Shown: positions 1-11,500 of the stretch, piece after piece | Layout: each line of letters opens with the position of its first letter | Numbering within the stretch: the first letter of the stretch is position 1 | Assembly (NCBI RefSeq): GCF_033958435.1 | Contig: NC_134167.1 | Span: 7,522,001 to 7,586,000, forward strand | DNA from: Carettochelys insculpta | Taxonomy: Eukaryota; Chordata; Testudines; Carettochelyidae | Direction: 5' to 3' | DNA length: 64,000 bases | Translations under genes and position numbers: made by a program | Notes under the pieces: generated by a model | The model's input: the letters and a program-made list of their open reading frames with translations, nothing else | The model's database searches: none | What the model was told of the DNA's origin: nothing

Positions 1-560
1 CCCCTCCCGCTCCTAGCAGCCAAGTGGCAGAGCCCCCCCCCCCAGTCCTGGGCCCCCCAACACCTCGCAGGTCTCCCGTGCTGAGCCCCCTGTCCCATGA
101 GCCCTCCAACATTCCCCGCTGGCCCACCGTCATGTGCACCCCCATCACGGATGCTACAGGTGTCCCTCTATTGTGCACGGTTGCTGGGGCACCCAGCAGC
201 CCCCGCATTATGCCCCCCCACTCACTGGGTCCCCTGCCCTATGGGCTTCTCTGCTGGGTTCCCTGTCCTAGGGCTTCCTCCCCGCTTGGCCACCATCCTA
301 CGGGCCCCTCCAGCATCTGTCGGGGCGAGGGACAGGACAGTTCCATCCTATGGGGCTCCCCACCTCCCCCACATGCTGGGCGTCCTTGTCCTATGAGCTT
401 CCTGGCACCCTCACCCACGGGGACCTTGAGCACTTAGGGGAGCAAAGCATCACTGTCTTATGGACCCCTTGCGTTCCCACCTGCTGGGTGCCCTAGCCCT
501 GGAACAGGCAGGGCATCTCTGTCCTATAAGCTCCTTAGCACTCCTACCACTGAAGCAGCC
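1..560. repeat. Degenerate minisatellite-like block
   Basis: A C-rich stretch in which a core close to CCTATGGGCTTCC recurs irregularly every 30-70 bases (near 95, 237, 296, 347, 391, 457 and 523), often followed by GCTGGGTNCCCT. The unit is too diverged to fix a period by eye. Open frames across it are composition artefacts. Confidence 0.35.
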
Positions 561-1493
561 AAGGGCTTTTTCTTGCCTGTCAATACCCCCACCTAATGGC
601 CCCTGGATGTTAGAGTGAATTTCTGGGTGAAGGCTAGTGGGAGGGGCTGATGCGGTTTGGGGCGGGCTGGTTGGCTGGGAGGAGGCTGCATGTGGGAAGG
701 GGTGTTTAAGGTGGGCAGGGTGAAAGGGGCTTGGGTAGGATAGGTGACTGTAGAACATTTCTCCCCTCTCTGAGGTGGCTGGATTCTCTCTTCCCTTCCC
801 TTCAGTTTGGTCTGGCTTCTGTTGTTCTCCCCAAATCCAATGAGTTTGGCCAGTCTTATGCTCATAACTGAAGCTTCCCGGCTCCTGTAGGGGTTGCTGC
901 CCTCCTTATGCCCAGGGCACATGTTCCCTGTTACCTTTTGAAACTATCCCCCTTCCCCATCTGCCTTGCAATGGCCTATACTAATCAGGTCTGTCTCGTG
1001 CTGCAAGGAGCGTGGGTGGCTGGTGGGATTATCCCAGCCCACGTATTTTTGTGTCCTATCTACTGGAAGGAAAAGAAAATCAAGGAGTTTTTGCCTTCCC
1101 TGAGGGATTCTGGTAGCATAGCTAATCTAAGCATTCTGGTAACTTTCTCCCCATTGTCATCTTTGGCGGAGCTCTGGCTGCTTGGGTGCCATAATGCAGA
1201 GCTTGAGAGAAAGCTCTGCTTTTTCTGCACTGAGGGTTTCTTGCTCTTCTTAACTACGTGCCTCATTGAGCAGTGAAAGGTCAAGAAATGTCTGTCGAGG
1301 GTTGGCTATAAAAAGAGCATGTCAAAAGCACATGTAAGGCCACATCAATGGAAGCAATATTGGTAAGCTAATGAATATGTTAACTGACATGTTGAGCATG
1401 ATTTTGTACTTCATGTGGACAAGGACAAATCTGGTTAATGATACACAGTCTACTTGTAGCAAACTTCATGAGCAGCCAAAGATTAACCCCAAC

Positions 1494-1667
1494 CATTGTT
1501 TCCCTGTAAGAGGAGTGCTTCTGGTGGCCATCTAGGTGCTGCCTAGCTGATTAGTAGAGCACTCACAGCCAGCAGCATGTGATCCTACTGATGGTGCACA
1601 TCATTGCAAGTCTTGGTGCACATAACAAAACTTATTCTGAAGTCCAAATCTTCTAAGAGGATGTTTG
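1494..1667 (-). mobile_element. hAT-type MITE copy 1 (about 180-bp family)
   Basis: The left end reads CATTGTTTCCCTGTAAG and the right end CTAAGAGGATGTTTG, degenerate versions of the family's CAGTGTTCCCT inverted ends. The core carries GCTGATTAGTAGAGCAC and GGTGCACATAACAAAA in the reverse orientation relative to most copies. No clear 8-bp target duplication. The right flank (TGTAGACATAGCC) resembles one end of the other TIR family seen at 5608-6192, suggesting nesting. Confidence 0.6.
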
Positions 1668-1914
1668 TTCTCAGTGTAGACATAGCCAAAGTGTCAGGTA
1701 AGATTGCTGGACCTCATCTACCAGGGGTGCTATTTCTGATTAACTTATTCTGTGGATGCTGGCATGCTGGAATAAGAGTGGTTTAGTCCAGATTAGTTTA
1801 TTCCATAATGGAATAAGAGCAGTCATATGGGGTTAATCAGGAATAGTTACCCTGCTTTAAATTAATACTCTGCCTTATTCCGTAAGTCTCTCGTGTGCAG
1901 GTAAGCCCTTAGTG

Positions 1915-2193
1915 CAGGGGTGGGCAAGATACAGCCTGCCAAGTTGCCAGATCCAGCCCATGGACTGCCCCACTGGGACCCTCGGACACTTAGCAGAAAG
2001 CTGCTAAAAGCAGTGTGGGGCTTCCTGCTCCATGTAGCTCTGTGCTTCGGACCCCAGAGGCAGGGGGTCACCTACCCTCAAGCACCCAACCACTGTCCCA
2101 GACCCTGCGCCCTCTATAGAAAAGTGCAACTCTTGACCACTTACAAAATCTTGGAGTGCACCCCCCTACATCAAAAATTATTACCCACCCCTG
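1915..2193. mobile_element. hAT-like non-autonomous element
   Basis: Inverted ends CAGGGGTGGGCAA and TTACCCACCCCTG bound 279 bp. The flanks CCTTAGTG (1907-1914) and CCTTAGAA (2194-2201) match at 6 of 8 positions, consistent with an aged 8-bp hAT target duplication. There is no coding content. Confidence 0.65.
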
Positions 2194-2469
2194 CCTTAGA
2201 ATGTCTCATCAGCATGGCTTTCTGACCCCAGGAGGAAGAGACCCTTGTCAAGTTGCTTATTAAGTTCTCCTTAGTTTAGTGGCGTACTGGTGCAAGGTTT
2301 TCTAGAATACAGGCTTTTGGAGAGAGAAGGGATGGTTATTTTAAGTAGCCTGCTATTTGGGTAACTCTTATTCCACTAGATCTTGAATAGCCCTCTGAGC
2401 TGAGAAGCCAACTTGAGGGTTCTGTGCTGCTGCATGCCGTTGACTCCTCACCACTGCTTTCTTGAACAG

Positions 2470-2577
2470 GGTCTCCCTGCTGTGCAGCCTCGACTCGTGG
2501 CTGTCAGTAAAACCAAACCTGCAGATATGGTTATAGAGGCCTACAACCAAGGGCAACGCAGTTTTGGAGAAAACTAT
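2470..2577 (+). CDS. PLPBP: PLPBP exon 2
   Basis: Acceptor TTGAACAG, donor GTAAGT, 36 complete codons starting [10 protein letters not shown]. It encodes the first barrel strand with VSKTKPAD; the codon at 2509-2511 is the lysine aligned with the Schiff-base residue of YggS proteins (human Lys47). It ends with FGENY, and the family motif continues as VQEL in the next exon. The entry phase is 0, taken from homology because exon 1 is not in the window. Confidence 0.97.
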
Positions 2578-5500
2578 GTAAGTGCCCCCACCTTTCTCCT
2601 GTTATTTCTTGGGCTGTAAAGCCAGAAGGGATAGACATTTAGCCTGGTATATTGCATGATAAATACTGCAGAATTTCACCACCTGAATTCCTGCATCTGG
2701 CCCAAAAAGTTGAACTGTATCCTGCTTTTTAGAAACTCTCTGACATGCATACTCTTTCGTGGGGTGAACCTATAAGCTTTAGCCCAGGGGTAACTAGTAA
2801 AAGTGGGCTGGGTTTGCTTTTGTGGACTGGAGCATTTTTCTTTGTTAAGGTTGATTAATCACCACTATATGAGTTCTAATTTCTTGACACCTACTATAGT
2901 TCCTTTCTAGATAGCAGGACATAATGACAAGGGAAATTGTCTGGGGGTGTTGCCCAGCAAGTCATAACTCAGGGCTTTGACATTTTGTGGCTGGGTCTTT
3001 GCTTACTTCCTGTCATGTTTTTTGCAATTAAAACCTGGGCAGCAGGGTCAAGAAGGGAGAACTGTAAGCCATGCCCGCAACTGTGATTTTATAAGAACTA
3101 GACATTTCTGTACCAGGCAACAGCACTTCAGGCCCACTGATGGAGTCACACAGGCCCAGTTTTTCAAAGAGGCCTGGAACTCTGGCCACTGTTGCTGCCA
3201 CTACTTCAGCTGCACACAGCTCTCTGGCCTAAGCCCTGTCCCTTCTGCCTTTGGTGTCACCCCTTCAGGGGGCATGGCACCAGGACCCCTCCAACTTGCC
3301 TCAGAGCACACAATGGCTGTCTGCCCTGCTGCAGTGCTGTTAGCTGATGGAAAGGGATGCTAGCTTGTGGCCAGGTGAGAGGAGAGTCAGGGTGGAATCC
3401 AGTCATGCATTCTTGATAAAGTGGTGAGAGGGTACCCTGAGAGAGTGATGTCTTGCTTGCAGTACAAGCAAGAGTACATTGACTAACTTCAGAATGGTCT
3501 TCTGCCAAATGCCTGAGCCTGCTTGGACTCTCAGCTGAGTGGTGATTGTGTTTAAACCTCATGTACCATGAGCTGCTCTTGATGCCAATGTGTTACATCC
3601 CATGAACATTACTGGGTACAGCAAAGGAGCGATCAGTCCACATCTCACCATTTGCCCCATACGCACTCCGTGGGAAGTCCATAGTCATGTATTTGCAGGT
3701 ATTTTTGTAAGGCATGTCCCAGGAACAGTGATAGTGGCACAGTACCTCTCTCTCCTAGCAGCAGCTGGGGAAGTGCCTGACGTCATTTTAATGAAAGCAT
3801 ATCTTTAATTCACTCAGGTTCAAGAGTTGCTAGAAAAGGCATCAGACTCCAAAGTAAGTATACTGGCTTTTCATGTAGTCTTCTCCCCACTCCTGCAGTA
3901 TTTTTACAGTTATTCAGACATTCCAGCCATGTGTTAAGAAAGCAAGGTGGAGGCTGTTTGCTCCATTTGTGCAGGAAGGGGGCATCCTTAGCTGTAGGCC
4001 TGTCTGTTTGAACTCTTAAGGATCCAGTAGATGAGCACACAGAGTGAAGAGGCTTGTGTGTGGACCCTGCATTACCAAAAGCGATCTCTGCTACAGGAGT
4101 GACAGAGGGTTCTCAAGTTGTAAAGATCAGTGATAATGACTTGCTTTTGAAAAGCCACATTGTATGGTTAGTTTTTTGGCCACATTTTGCATAACATTCT
4201 GTTCTTTTACTCCAGGGGTTGGCAACCAAAATAGCAAGAGGAGACATTGTTTCCAGTTCAGTCAAAAACTCTAATTCAAGAGCCACAATGCATGTGAATA
4301 CAAGACAGTCCTTAATAAATAACGTCAAACCATACTTCTTGTAACTCCTGTTTTAAGAACAGACCACACAAAATGATTTGTAATACGATACATGTTTACT
4401 GCAGGGTGTTCACAAACTTTTCACATTGTTTCTTCACACTTTGAATGTGTCTTTGTATACCTGGCTTCCTGACTTTCACACCCAAACCTTCTCTCTATCT
4501 CTGGAGGATGCTAGGAAGAGTTATCCAACATTTTGAGATCACATATCATTCGCTGTTTAGATAGGAGTTGTTTGTTTTTGGGCTTTTAGACGTCCACCAT
4601 TTATCAAAATAATCAGGAGGGTCTTATGTTTCCACTTTGCAATTATAACATCGGGAGCCACAAAGAAGTCCTTAAAGAGTTGCACCACAGGTTGCAGACC
4701 CCTGCCTTAGTCCATCTCACAGGAGTCAGCCTCACTAGCCCCAGACACACAGTTTGAGCCAAACTTCCTTCAGTACATTTCAGCAGGGAGTGCTGAGAAT
4801 TTTGTTTTTGTTTTTTCCCTAGAGAAAATCAGCCCCACATGTATTTTGGTTGGTGAAAAGATTATGGTTCAAACCTGAATAACTTTTGCTCTCTGTTCTC
4901 AGATTCTGTCTTCATGTCCAGAGATTAAATGGCATTTTATAGGCCATCTGCAGAAGAGCAACGTCAACAAACTGATTGGTAAACTTAATTTAACTTCTTT
5001 ATCCTCAGTGTCCTGAGGCAACAATTCTTCCTGTGTTATAACTTGCCAGATTAACCCAGTAGTGCAGTTGAGTACAGGCCAATAAAACATGGTCCTGGCT
5101 TTATGTTTTCAGTCTTATTTCTGTCTCCTGTTATCTCTTGCCATAGTCCACCCCTGGCAGGAAGTAATTCAAAGTAGCTCGGCTGGTTCATTTGTTGTGC
5201 AAGAGACAGGGAGCCGCTGAGATGGGAGCTGAGACTTTGGGATCTGTGATATTCCCCTTTGTCTGCAAGACAGAACTGCTTCTGCATTAATGAATTTTCA
5301 CATACATTAAAATACAATGCAGCCTGTGGAACTCATGTCCACAAAACATCAAAGACCAAGAGCCTAGCAGGACTGAAAAAAGACTAGACGGTTGCATGAG
5401 TAAAGGGACTATTCTGAGATTTAAAGACAAAAATTTTCCAAAGTGCCTAAATGAGGCCGTGATTCCACTAGAAAGTGTTGTCTGGGGCAGCTACACAGCA

Positions 5501-8500
5501 AACCCTCCTAGTGTTGATGCAGTTCATATGTACCAATGGGTGAACCTTCCAATAATGGGTGAGCCTTCTGATATAATTACTACCAGTTCTGCAAGAAAAT
5601 AATCTATGGCTATGTTTACGCTACAAGGGTGAGTCTACCTGTTAGATCAGCTTACAGCCACTGGAGTAATTCTCCATGCTACCCCTCCTTCCATCAGCGC
5701 TGTGCATCCTCACCAGGAGTGCTTCCACTGATTGAAAAGGGGCAAAGTGGGGGCTGAGAGCTCCAGGGCTGTCAGCTCCACAGCAGAAACTCAGCTGCAC
5801 CCCCCAGGGCTTCCCACCTCCCAGCTAAGGGTGGTGGCCCAGCCACCCAGGGCTTGTTGCATCCAGCGGGGAGATCTGCACATGTAGTTTGTCTGGCTGC
5901 TGGGCTCCCTGTGAGGAGTCTGGGTGACAATCTGGCTTGGAATGGAAACCAGGCAGCAGCTGAACTCTGAAGCTGTTTTTCTTGTCAATTTCATAGTTCC
6001 AGTGGAGACATGAAACTGGCAAAAATGACAGCCAACAGCCAGTTTGAGGCATTGCCCTAACTACACTATTTCCTTTGGCTGAGGCAGTTTTATGATGTCT
6101 GCATAGCAGGAGAGTTACATCAGTGCAAGGAGCATTTCAGTATGTACACCTCCATTATTCTGTCAACACTACTCTGTAGTGTAGACAAGGCCTGGCTCAG
6201 AAAAAAAACACTCCTCTTCTGGTATTACTGCTTGTACACTATGGCCTTTTTGGACCCAACTATATGGCTTATGGTTGTGACTTTTTCATACTCCTGACTG
6301 ACAGGGCTATGATAGAAAAACTTATGTGGGGACCAGGCCTGGGACTTAGGTGCTTTGGAAAATTTTACTCAAGGGTATAAAAGTTGTGGAAGGGTGGTGA
6401 AACCTCCTGGGCGTGCACCAGTTTCTACTGAGCATGAGAAAGAAGTTGGGGAGTAGACTGTCTCAGATCTACCTGCTGCAGGTTTGTTTCTTCTGACACA
6501 GGCTACTGTGGGAGAAAGGACATGGAGATGGATGTGGCTCTGACCCAGTCCCATCTGGCAAATCTTAAGTCCAGTACAGAGCAGTATTTCACTGATCCCT
6601 GGATTAGGGTATCTTTGTTGTTTGGTTAGTATGTAGCCCAAGCTCTGTCTTTGCTGGGTCACTATAATGTCTTAGAAGAAAGAGGGAGAAGATCTTCCAT
6701 AGCAGAGCTGAATATTCCCAAGAACAAGAGAGGCATATTTTGGCATATGCCATTTGCAGCAAGTAGTCAGGCTGAACTGCCACTTTCTGCTAAATTGGCC
6801 TACAGTAACGTTTGTGTTCCCCAGAAACTGAATGTGCTGGGAAAAGGCTAAACTCTGTCTTTGATATGTGGTGCTACAGCTGTGGTGTCCAACCAGTTCT
6901 GAAGCAGTACTTGTTATGCTGGCCACTGCTATAGCAAACTAGCCACATTAGTCTGAAAATATATTTATTGTTCAATCCAATTAGCCCCACTCAATTGGCC
7001 AAATAGCTACATGTGGCTACTGGCTATTGTGTTGGACCCCACAGCACCAAGGAATTGACTGAAGCTTCATGGAAAGCTTTTGAAGAGGAGATTGTTTTGT
7101 TTCTGTACCTGTCATGATACCTGTCTGCATGTTAGCTAGTTCCTCTGCCCCTGCTACTTCCCAGAGAGAGACGCATGACTTCAAGTGGGGAGTAAACAGC
7201 GGGAGCGGATGATCCAAGGAAAGACCACCATGTTCCTTGTACAAATGCTCTTGGTAAACAAAGAGCAAGGCAAGAAAATACAGTAAGTTCTGAGTGGGTA
7301 AACAGAACTGCAAGCTAAATGGTCACATCTGTCACTTTAAGCTTTTAGACAGTGCTGTTGCTGGTTAAATCCTCTTTCAGCCCATTTCTTTTCTTAACAG
7401 AAAGATTCAGCTATTTCGTTCAGTTTGTAATCTGAGTTTCTCCACCTCTGTGACCAGTGGTCCCTCTAATATTTTCTATCTGGGGGCAGAATAAATTTTG
7501 TTATTGCATCAAGGCATGTGTGATGTGCCTAACTAGTAGAAACACAGGCTGCCGGCTGTGGGTACTCTGCTAATCAGCTGCACAGCACCTGAATCTCTCC
7601 TGGACAGCCACCTGAGCACTTACCTTACAGGAACGCTGTCTGGGACCTTTTTTTGGCACTGTGGAGCTGGGTGCCACTTGGCATTTACCTGCTGCCCTGC
7701 CATACGTTCCCAACGTGCTGTACAATCACAAAGTAATACTTACAGCTCTTGTGAGAAAGGGTGGCACTGTTTGTTTCATTTAATAGATGGGAAAACAGAT
7801 GGGAGGTGAAGATAATTGCCCCAGGCAAATGTCCTGTGTCTGGGATTGGGACTTGGGAAAGCCTGGCAACAGTTAACAAGAGACAGTTGCCAGTCATGGC
7901 AGACAGTGGTCCTGCTTCTGCCAACTGAAAGTTTCTTCAAATCTGCCTTATTTCTCCCTAGCCATCCCCAATCTGTTCATGGTGGAAACAGTGGATTCTG
8001 TGAAACTGGCAGACAAAGTGAACAGCTCATGGCAGAAAAAAGGTTCACCGCAGCAGTTAAAAATCATGGTGCAAGTTAACACAAGTGGGGAAGACAGTAA
8101 GTGGTCAGACACTTGAGCTGATATTTGGTTGCCCTGTTGATAGGTAAACAATATAGCTGGGTTTGACTGATTTCTGTACTTAAAGAGCTACTGTAGTTTA
8201 GGTCTGGAATTCAACCTGCTCTGCTTTCAGTGTTTTAAAATAGTAGTGGAGGACAAAAACGTCTGTCAACACATCACTGTAATCTAGATATAGTTTAGGA
8301 AATTGGGAAGGTGGTAAATCCTGCTGGAAAACAGGACCAGTAAGGCTTTGCTGGCATCCCCAGGACAGCTAATGCTATTCTTATGTGGGTCTGGCCTTCA
8401 CTGTGCAAGAAGCAAAATGTTTGTTTCCATTGCCCCCTGAAACGGGGGGAGGGCAGTTAAGCTTAGCTAACAGAAATCTGTGTAATCCCAGTGTCTGGTT

Positions 8501-11500
8501 TGATACTGCTGTAGGCTATAGATTTTGGTGGGCTAAATTACCACCAAGTGAGAGTTCTGTCTAAGCAGGCTCTGTTTCTCAGCAGGAAACTTGTGATGGA
8601 GTTTGGTGCTTGTTGCTATTGTGGCTATGCCTTCCTTTTCAGGTAAGCATGGTCTCCCACCGGGAGAAACAGTGGGAACGGTGGAGCACATAATCAAGGA
8701 ATGTCCAAACCTGGAGTTTGTGGGTCTGATGACAATTGGCAGCTTTGGACATGACCTCAGTAAGGGACCAAATCCTGACTTTCAGGTAAGACCAGGTCTT
8801 CAGGATTGCTGGAAATCAGTGGCAAGATTGGCTAAACTCTGCTCCCAAGCAATGTCATTCTGGCAGCAAGCCTGGCCAGGGCATGTGGCAGACAGAGAGA
8901 AGTGGGTGCAGAGCTCAACCGAACTGGCTTTGTTTAGAACAGACCAACACTGCACCTCTTATAAGAGGAAGTACAGCTACTAGGCACCCAGCTGACCAAG
9001 ACTGCACCATCTCCTGTGCAGGGAGGCAAGGGAGCAGGTACATAGTAGCAGGGGAGAGAGATGCACTATCCAGTTACAGAATGCCCAGTTCAGGGCTCCT
9101 GTTTCCTAGCACTTACAATTTATAAGGCTGACTTGCTGGGAGAGAAACTAGTATGGCTGTAAGTATGACAGCACACTGGCTCTGTGGCCATGGGGTCAGA
9201 ACTCCAGCAGCAGCTGAATTTCAGTCCCCCTCTTCAGGGACAGGTTTAAGTTTCAAAACCAGAACTGATCCCCAGGCCCAGCTCTATGGCTTCTGCTTGG
9301 GCCTCTTCTGCAGAGGGCTTCAGCCCATGTCTGTAGAGGAGGTGTCTCCAGCAAAGCCTCCCACTTATCTGGTGGAAGAGTCCCCTTTCAGGTCCCTTCC
9401 CAAGTCCCTGTGTCTCCTGCAGGCAATCTCCTCACTGGGCTGCTTGCTGACCTTTCATCAGAGGACCCAGTGATCTTCAGCCTATGCCTGAATTCCTGGC
9501 TTGGGTCCTAGTGCCTGGGAGAGGCATGATTAAACACAGTTGCAGTTAAAAACCAGCTTCCTTAAAGAGCCATGCCGCCATTTGATATCAGCTTTATGCT
9601 GCAAAGAGTTCTAGTAAGTCTGTACTACAAGTACGACATCTGGGGCTACACTTCTGTAGTGGAAATACTGCATTGCCGGAGAGGGCTTTTCCACCACTCC
9701 CTGAAGTGTGAATTTTTCAGACCTCTGAGCACTGTTCCCTCTGATCTTTTCCATCTATATGCAGATTACGTTTTTCTATGTGCACCAAGGCATGTGTGAA
9801 TGTGCACCACCAATAGAAAAAAGCTGTGGGCGCTCTGCTAATCAGCTGGGCAGCATTTGAATTTCTCCTGAGTGACAGCACAAGCGCTCAGCTTAGCGGG
9901 AACACTGCGACTCTGAAGTCTAGCTAAGTTTTAGGAGTAGACGAGGCCTTGTCAGGATCAGGAAGAGGTTGGTGAGTTGCACGGGTTGTTCCTTGTATTG
10001 GAATGAATAGTTTCCCTTTGGCTGAGGCACATAACCTCTCTAATGAACTCTCATGTAATTACAATATAGAAAACCTCCTTAGCTGAGTAAGCATAGCTAC
10101 TGCCAGTGTCACTTGCATGTGGTAACTAATGAAATGTTTGACAAGTCTTTGCCAGGTGTTGGAAGGCAGTGAATTGGTGTTTGGTGTTCCAAGTCTTTAG
10201 ACAGTATCACAATCTGAGATCAGCTCCTATGTGCTAGGTGACATGTTAGCTGACATGGATGGTCCCCACTCCAAAGAGTGGATGTTTAAAGAGTGACAGT
10301 AAAGCTCGAAACGAAAATAGCCTCCAGCTTGCTCCAGTGTTCGCTCCTTAATATGCGGCGTTTCTAGAACGTTCTTTGTCTTCAAAGTGCTTTTCAGACC
10401 ATAGTCACAGTCCCCTTTCTGGCTGGTAAATGGTATTTTCCTCCTTTCCAGAAACAGAGAAACTGAGTGATCTAGAGGTGACTTGTTCACGGCTGCGAAG
10501 GCCAAGGGTGTCAGCACAGGGATGAGAGTTGGGAGTTCTAAGCTGCAGGCTAGTACAGTGTCACTGTGGAGCAAAGCTTTGCTGTTCAGGTATAAATCCC
10601 TGGCAAGAAGCTTTGGAAATGGAAATGCTGAGGCACTCTTATCCCTGGAGATGCAAAGTTGTCAGACTCGGGGACTTACAAAGAGGTAGAACACAACAGC
10701 TTGGTCCTTTGCATAGTCCCACCAGCCTTCTAAGGAGGATGTATCGAGGACATTCATAGTTGTGGTGATTGCTTAGGAAACGTACTGAATGGCCTGGCCA
10801 GGGCAGATCTGACTTCAGGCACAGCTTCCACCATAGTTTGCCTTTGTCTTCTGCTTTGAGGGCCCTGTGTTTTGAGCCAAGTGGTCTAACCCTGTGCTGA
10901 ATGACCAGGCCTGCTTCAGGCACACTGCTGTGACTCTCATAGCCCTTGAGAGGACGTGAGGTTTGGTATGTGGCTTTTCACTAATGTGGTCTGTAGCTAA
11001 GCTGCCATGTAAATTGCCAAAAGCTCAAAAGGCGCATTAAAACCAGGCAGGAGTCATAGAGAGCAGGGAGAATGGAACCTGCAGCCAAGAAGAGGGCAAA
11101 TGAAATTTAATGTGGGTAAGTGTAAGGTAATGCACATTTGGAAAAAATAACCCAAATTACACGTACAACATGATGGGGTCAAATTTAGCTACGACAGATC
11201 AGGAAAGGGATCTTGGAGTTATAGTGGATAGTTATCTGAAGACATCCACGCAGTGTGCAGCGGCAGTTAGTAAAGCAAATAGGGTGTTAGGAATTATTAA
11301 AAAAGGGATAGATAATAAGACAAAAGATATCATACTTCCCCTATATAAAACTATGGTACGCCCACATCTTGAGTACTGTGTGCAGATATGGTCTCCTCAC
11401 CTCAAAAAAGATATGTTGGCATTAGAAAAGGTACAGAAAAGGGCGACTAAGATGATTAGGGGTTTGGAACGGGTCCCATATGGGGAGAGGCTAGAGATAC

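Larger units (their letters stand above)
1..2469 (+). other. PLPBP: PLPBP intron 1 (3' part)
   Basis: Everything before the acceptor AG at 2468-2469 reads as intron. I looked for the expected CpG-rich first exon (a short N-terminus ending just before a [13 protein letters not shown] sequence) and found none, so exon 1 and the promoter lie left of the window. Contents are a degenerate tandem-like block at 1-560, a MITE at 1494-1667 and a hAT-type element at 1915-2193. The rest shows nothing recognisable. Confidence 0.8.
4979..7961 (+). other. PLPBP: PLPBP intron 4
   Basis: 3.0-kb repeat-rich intron: a TIR element (5608-6192), a possible CR1 tail (about 6470-6570), a hAT-like fragment (about 6876-7046), MITE copy 2 (7455-7638) and a weak MIR (about 7690-7860). 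No further exon seen. Confidence 0.75.

Noticed and set aside
24..437. 137-residue ORF at the window start as PLPBP exon 1
   Set aside because: The translation is proline/cysteine-rich tandem sequence with no similarity to the PLPBP N-terminus and no suitable donor in phase.
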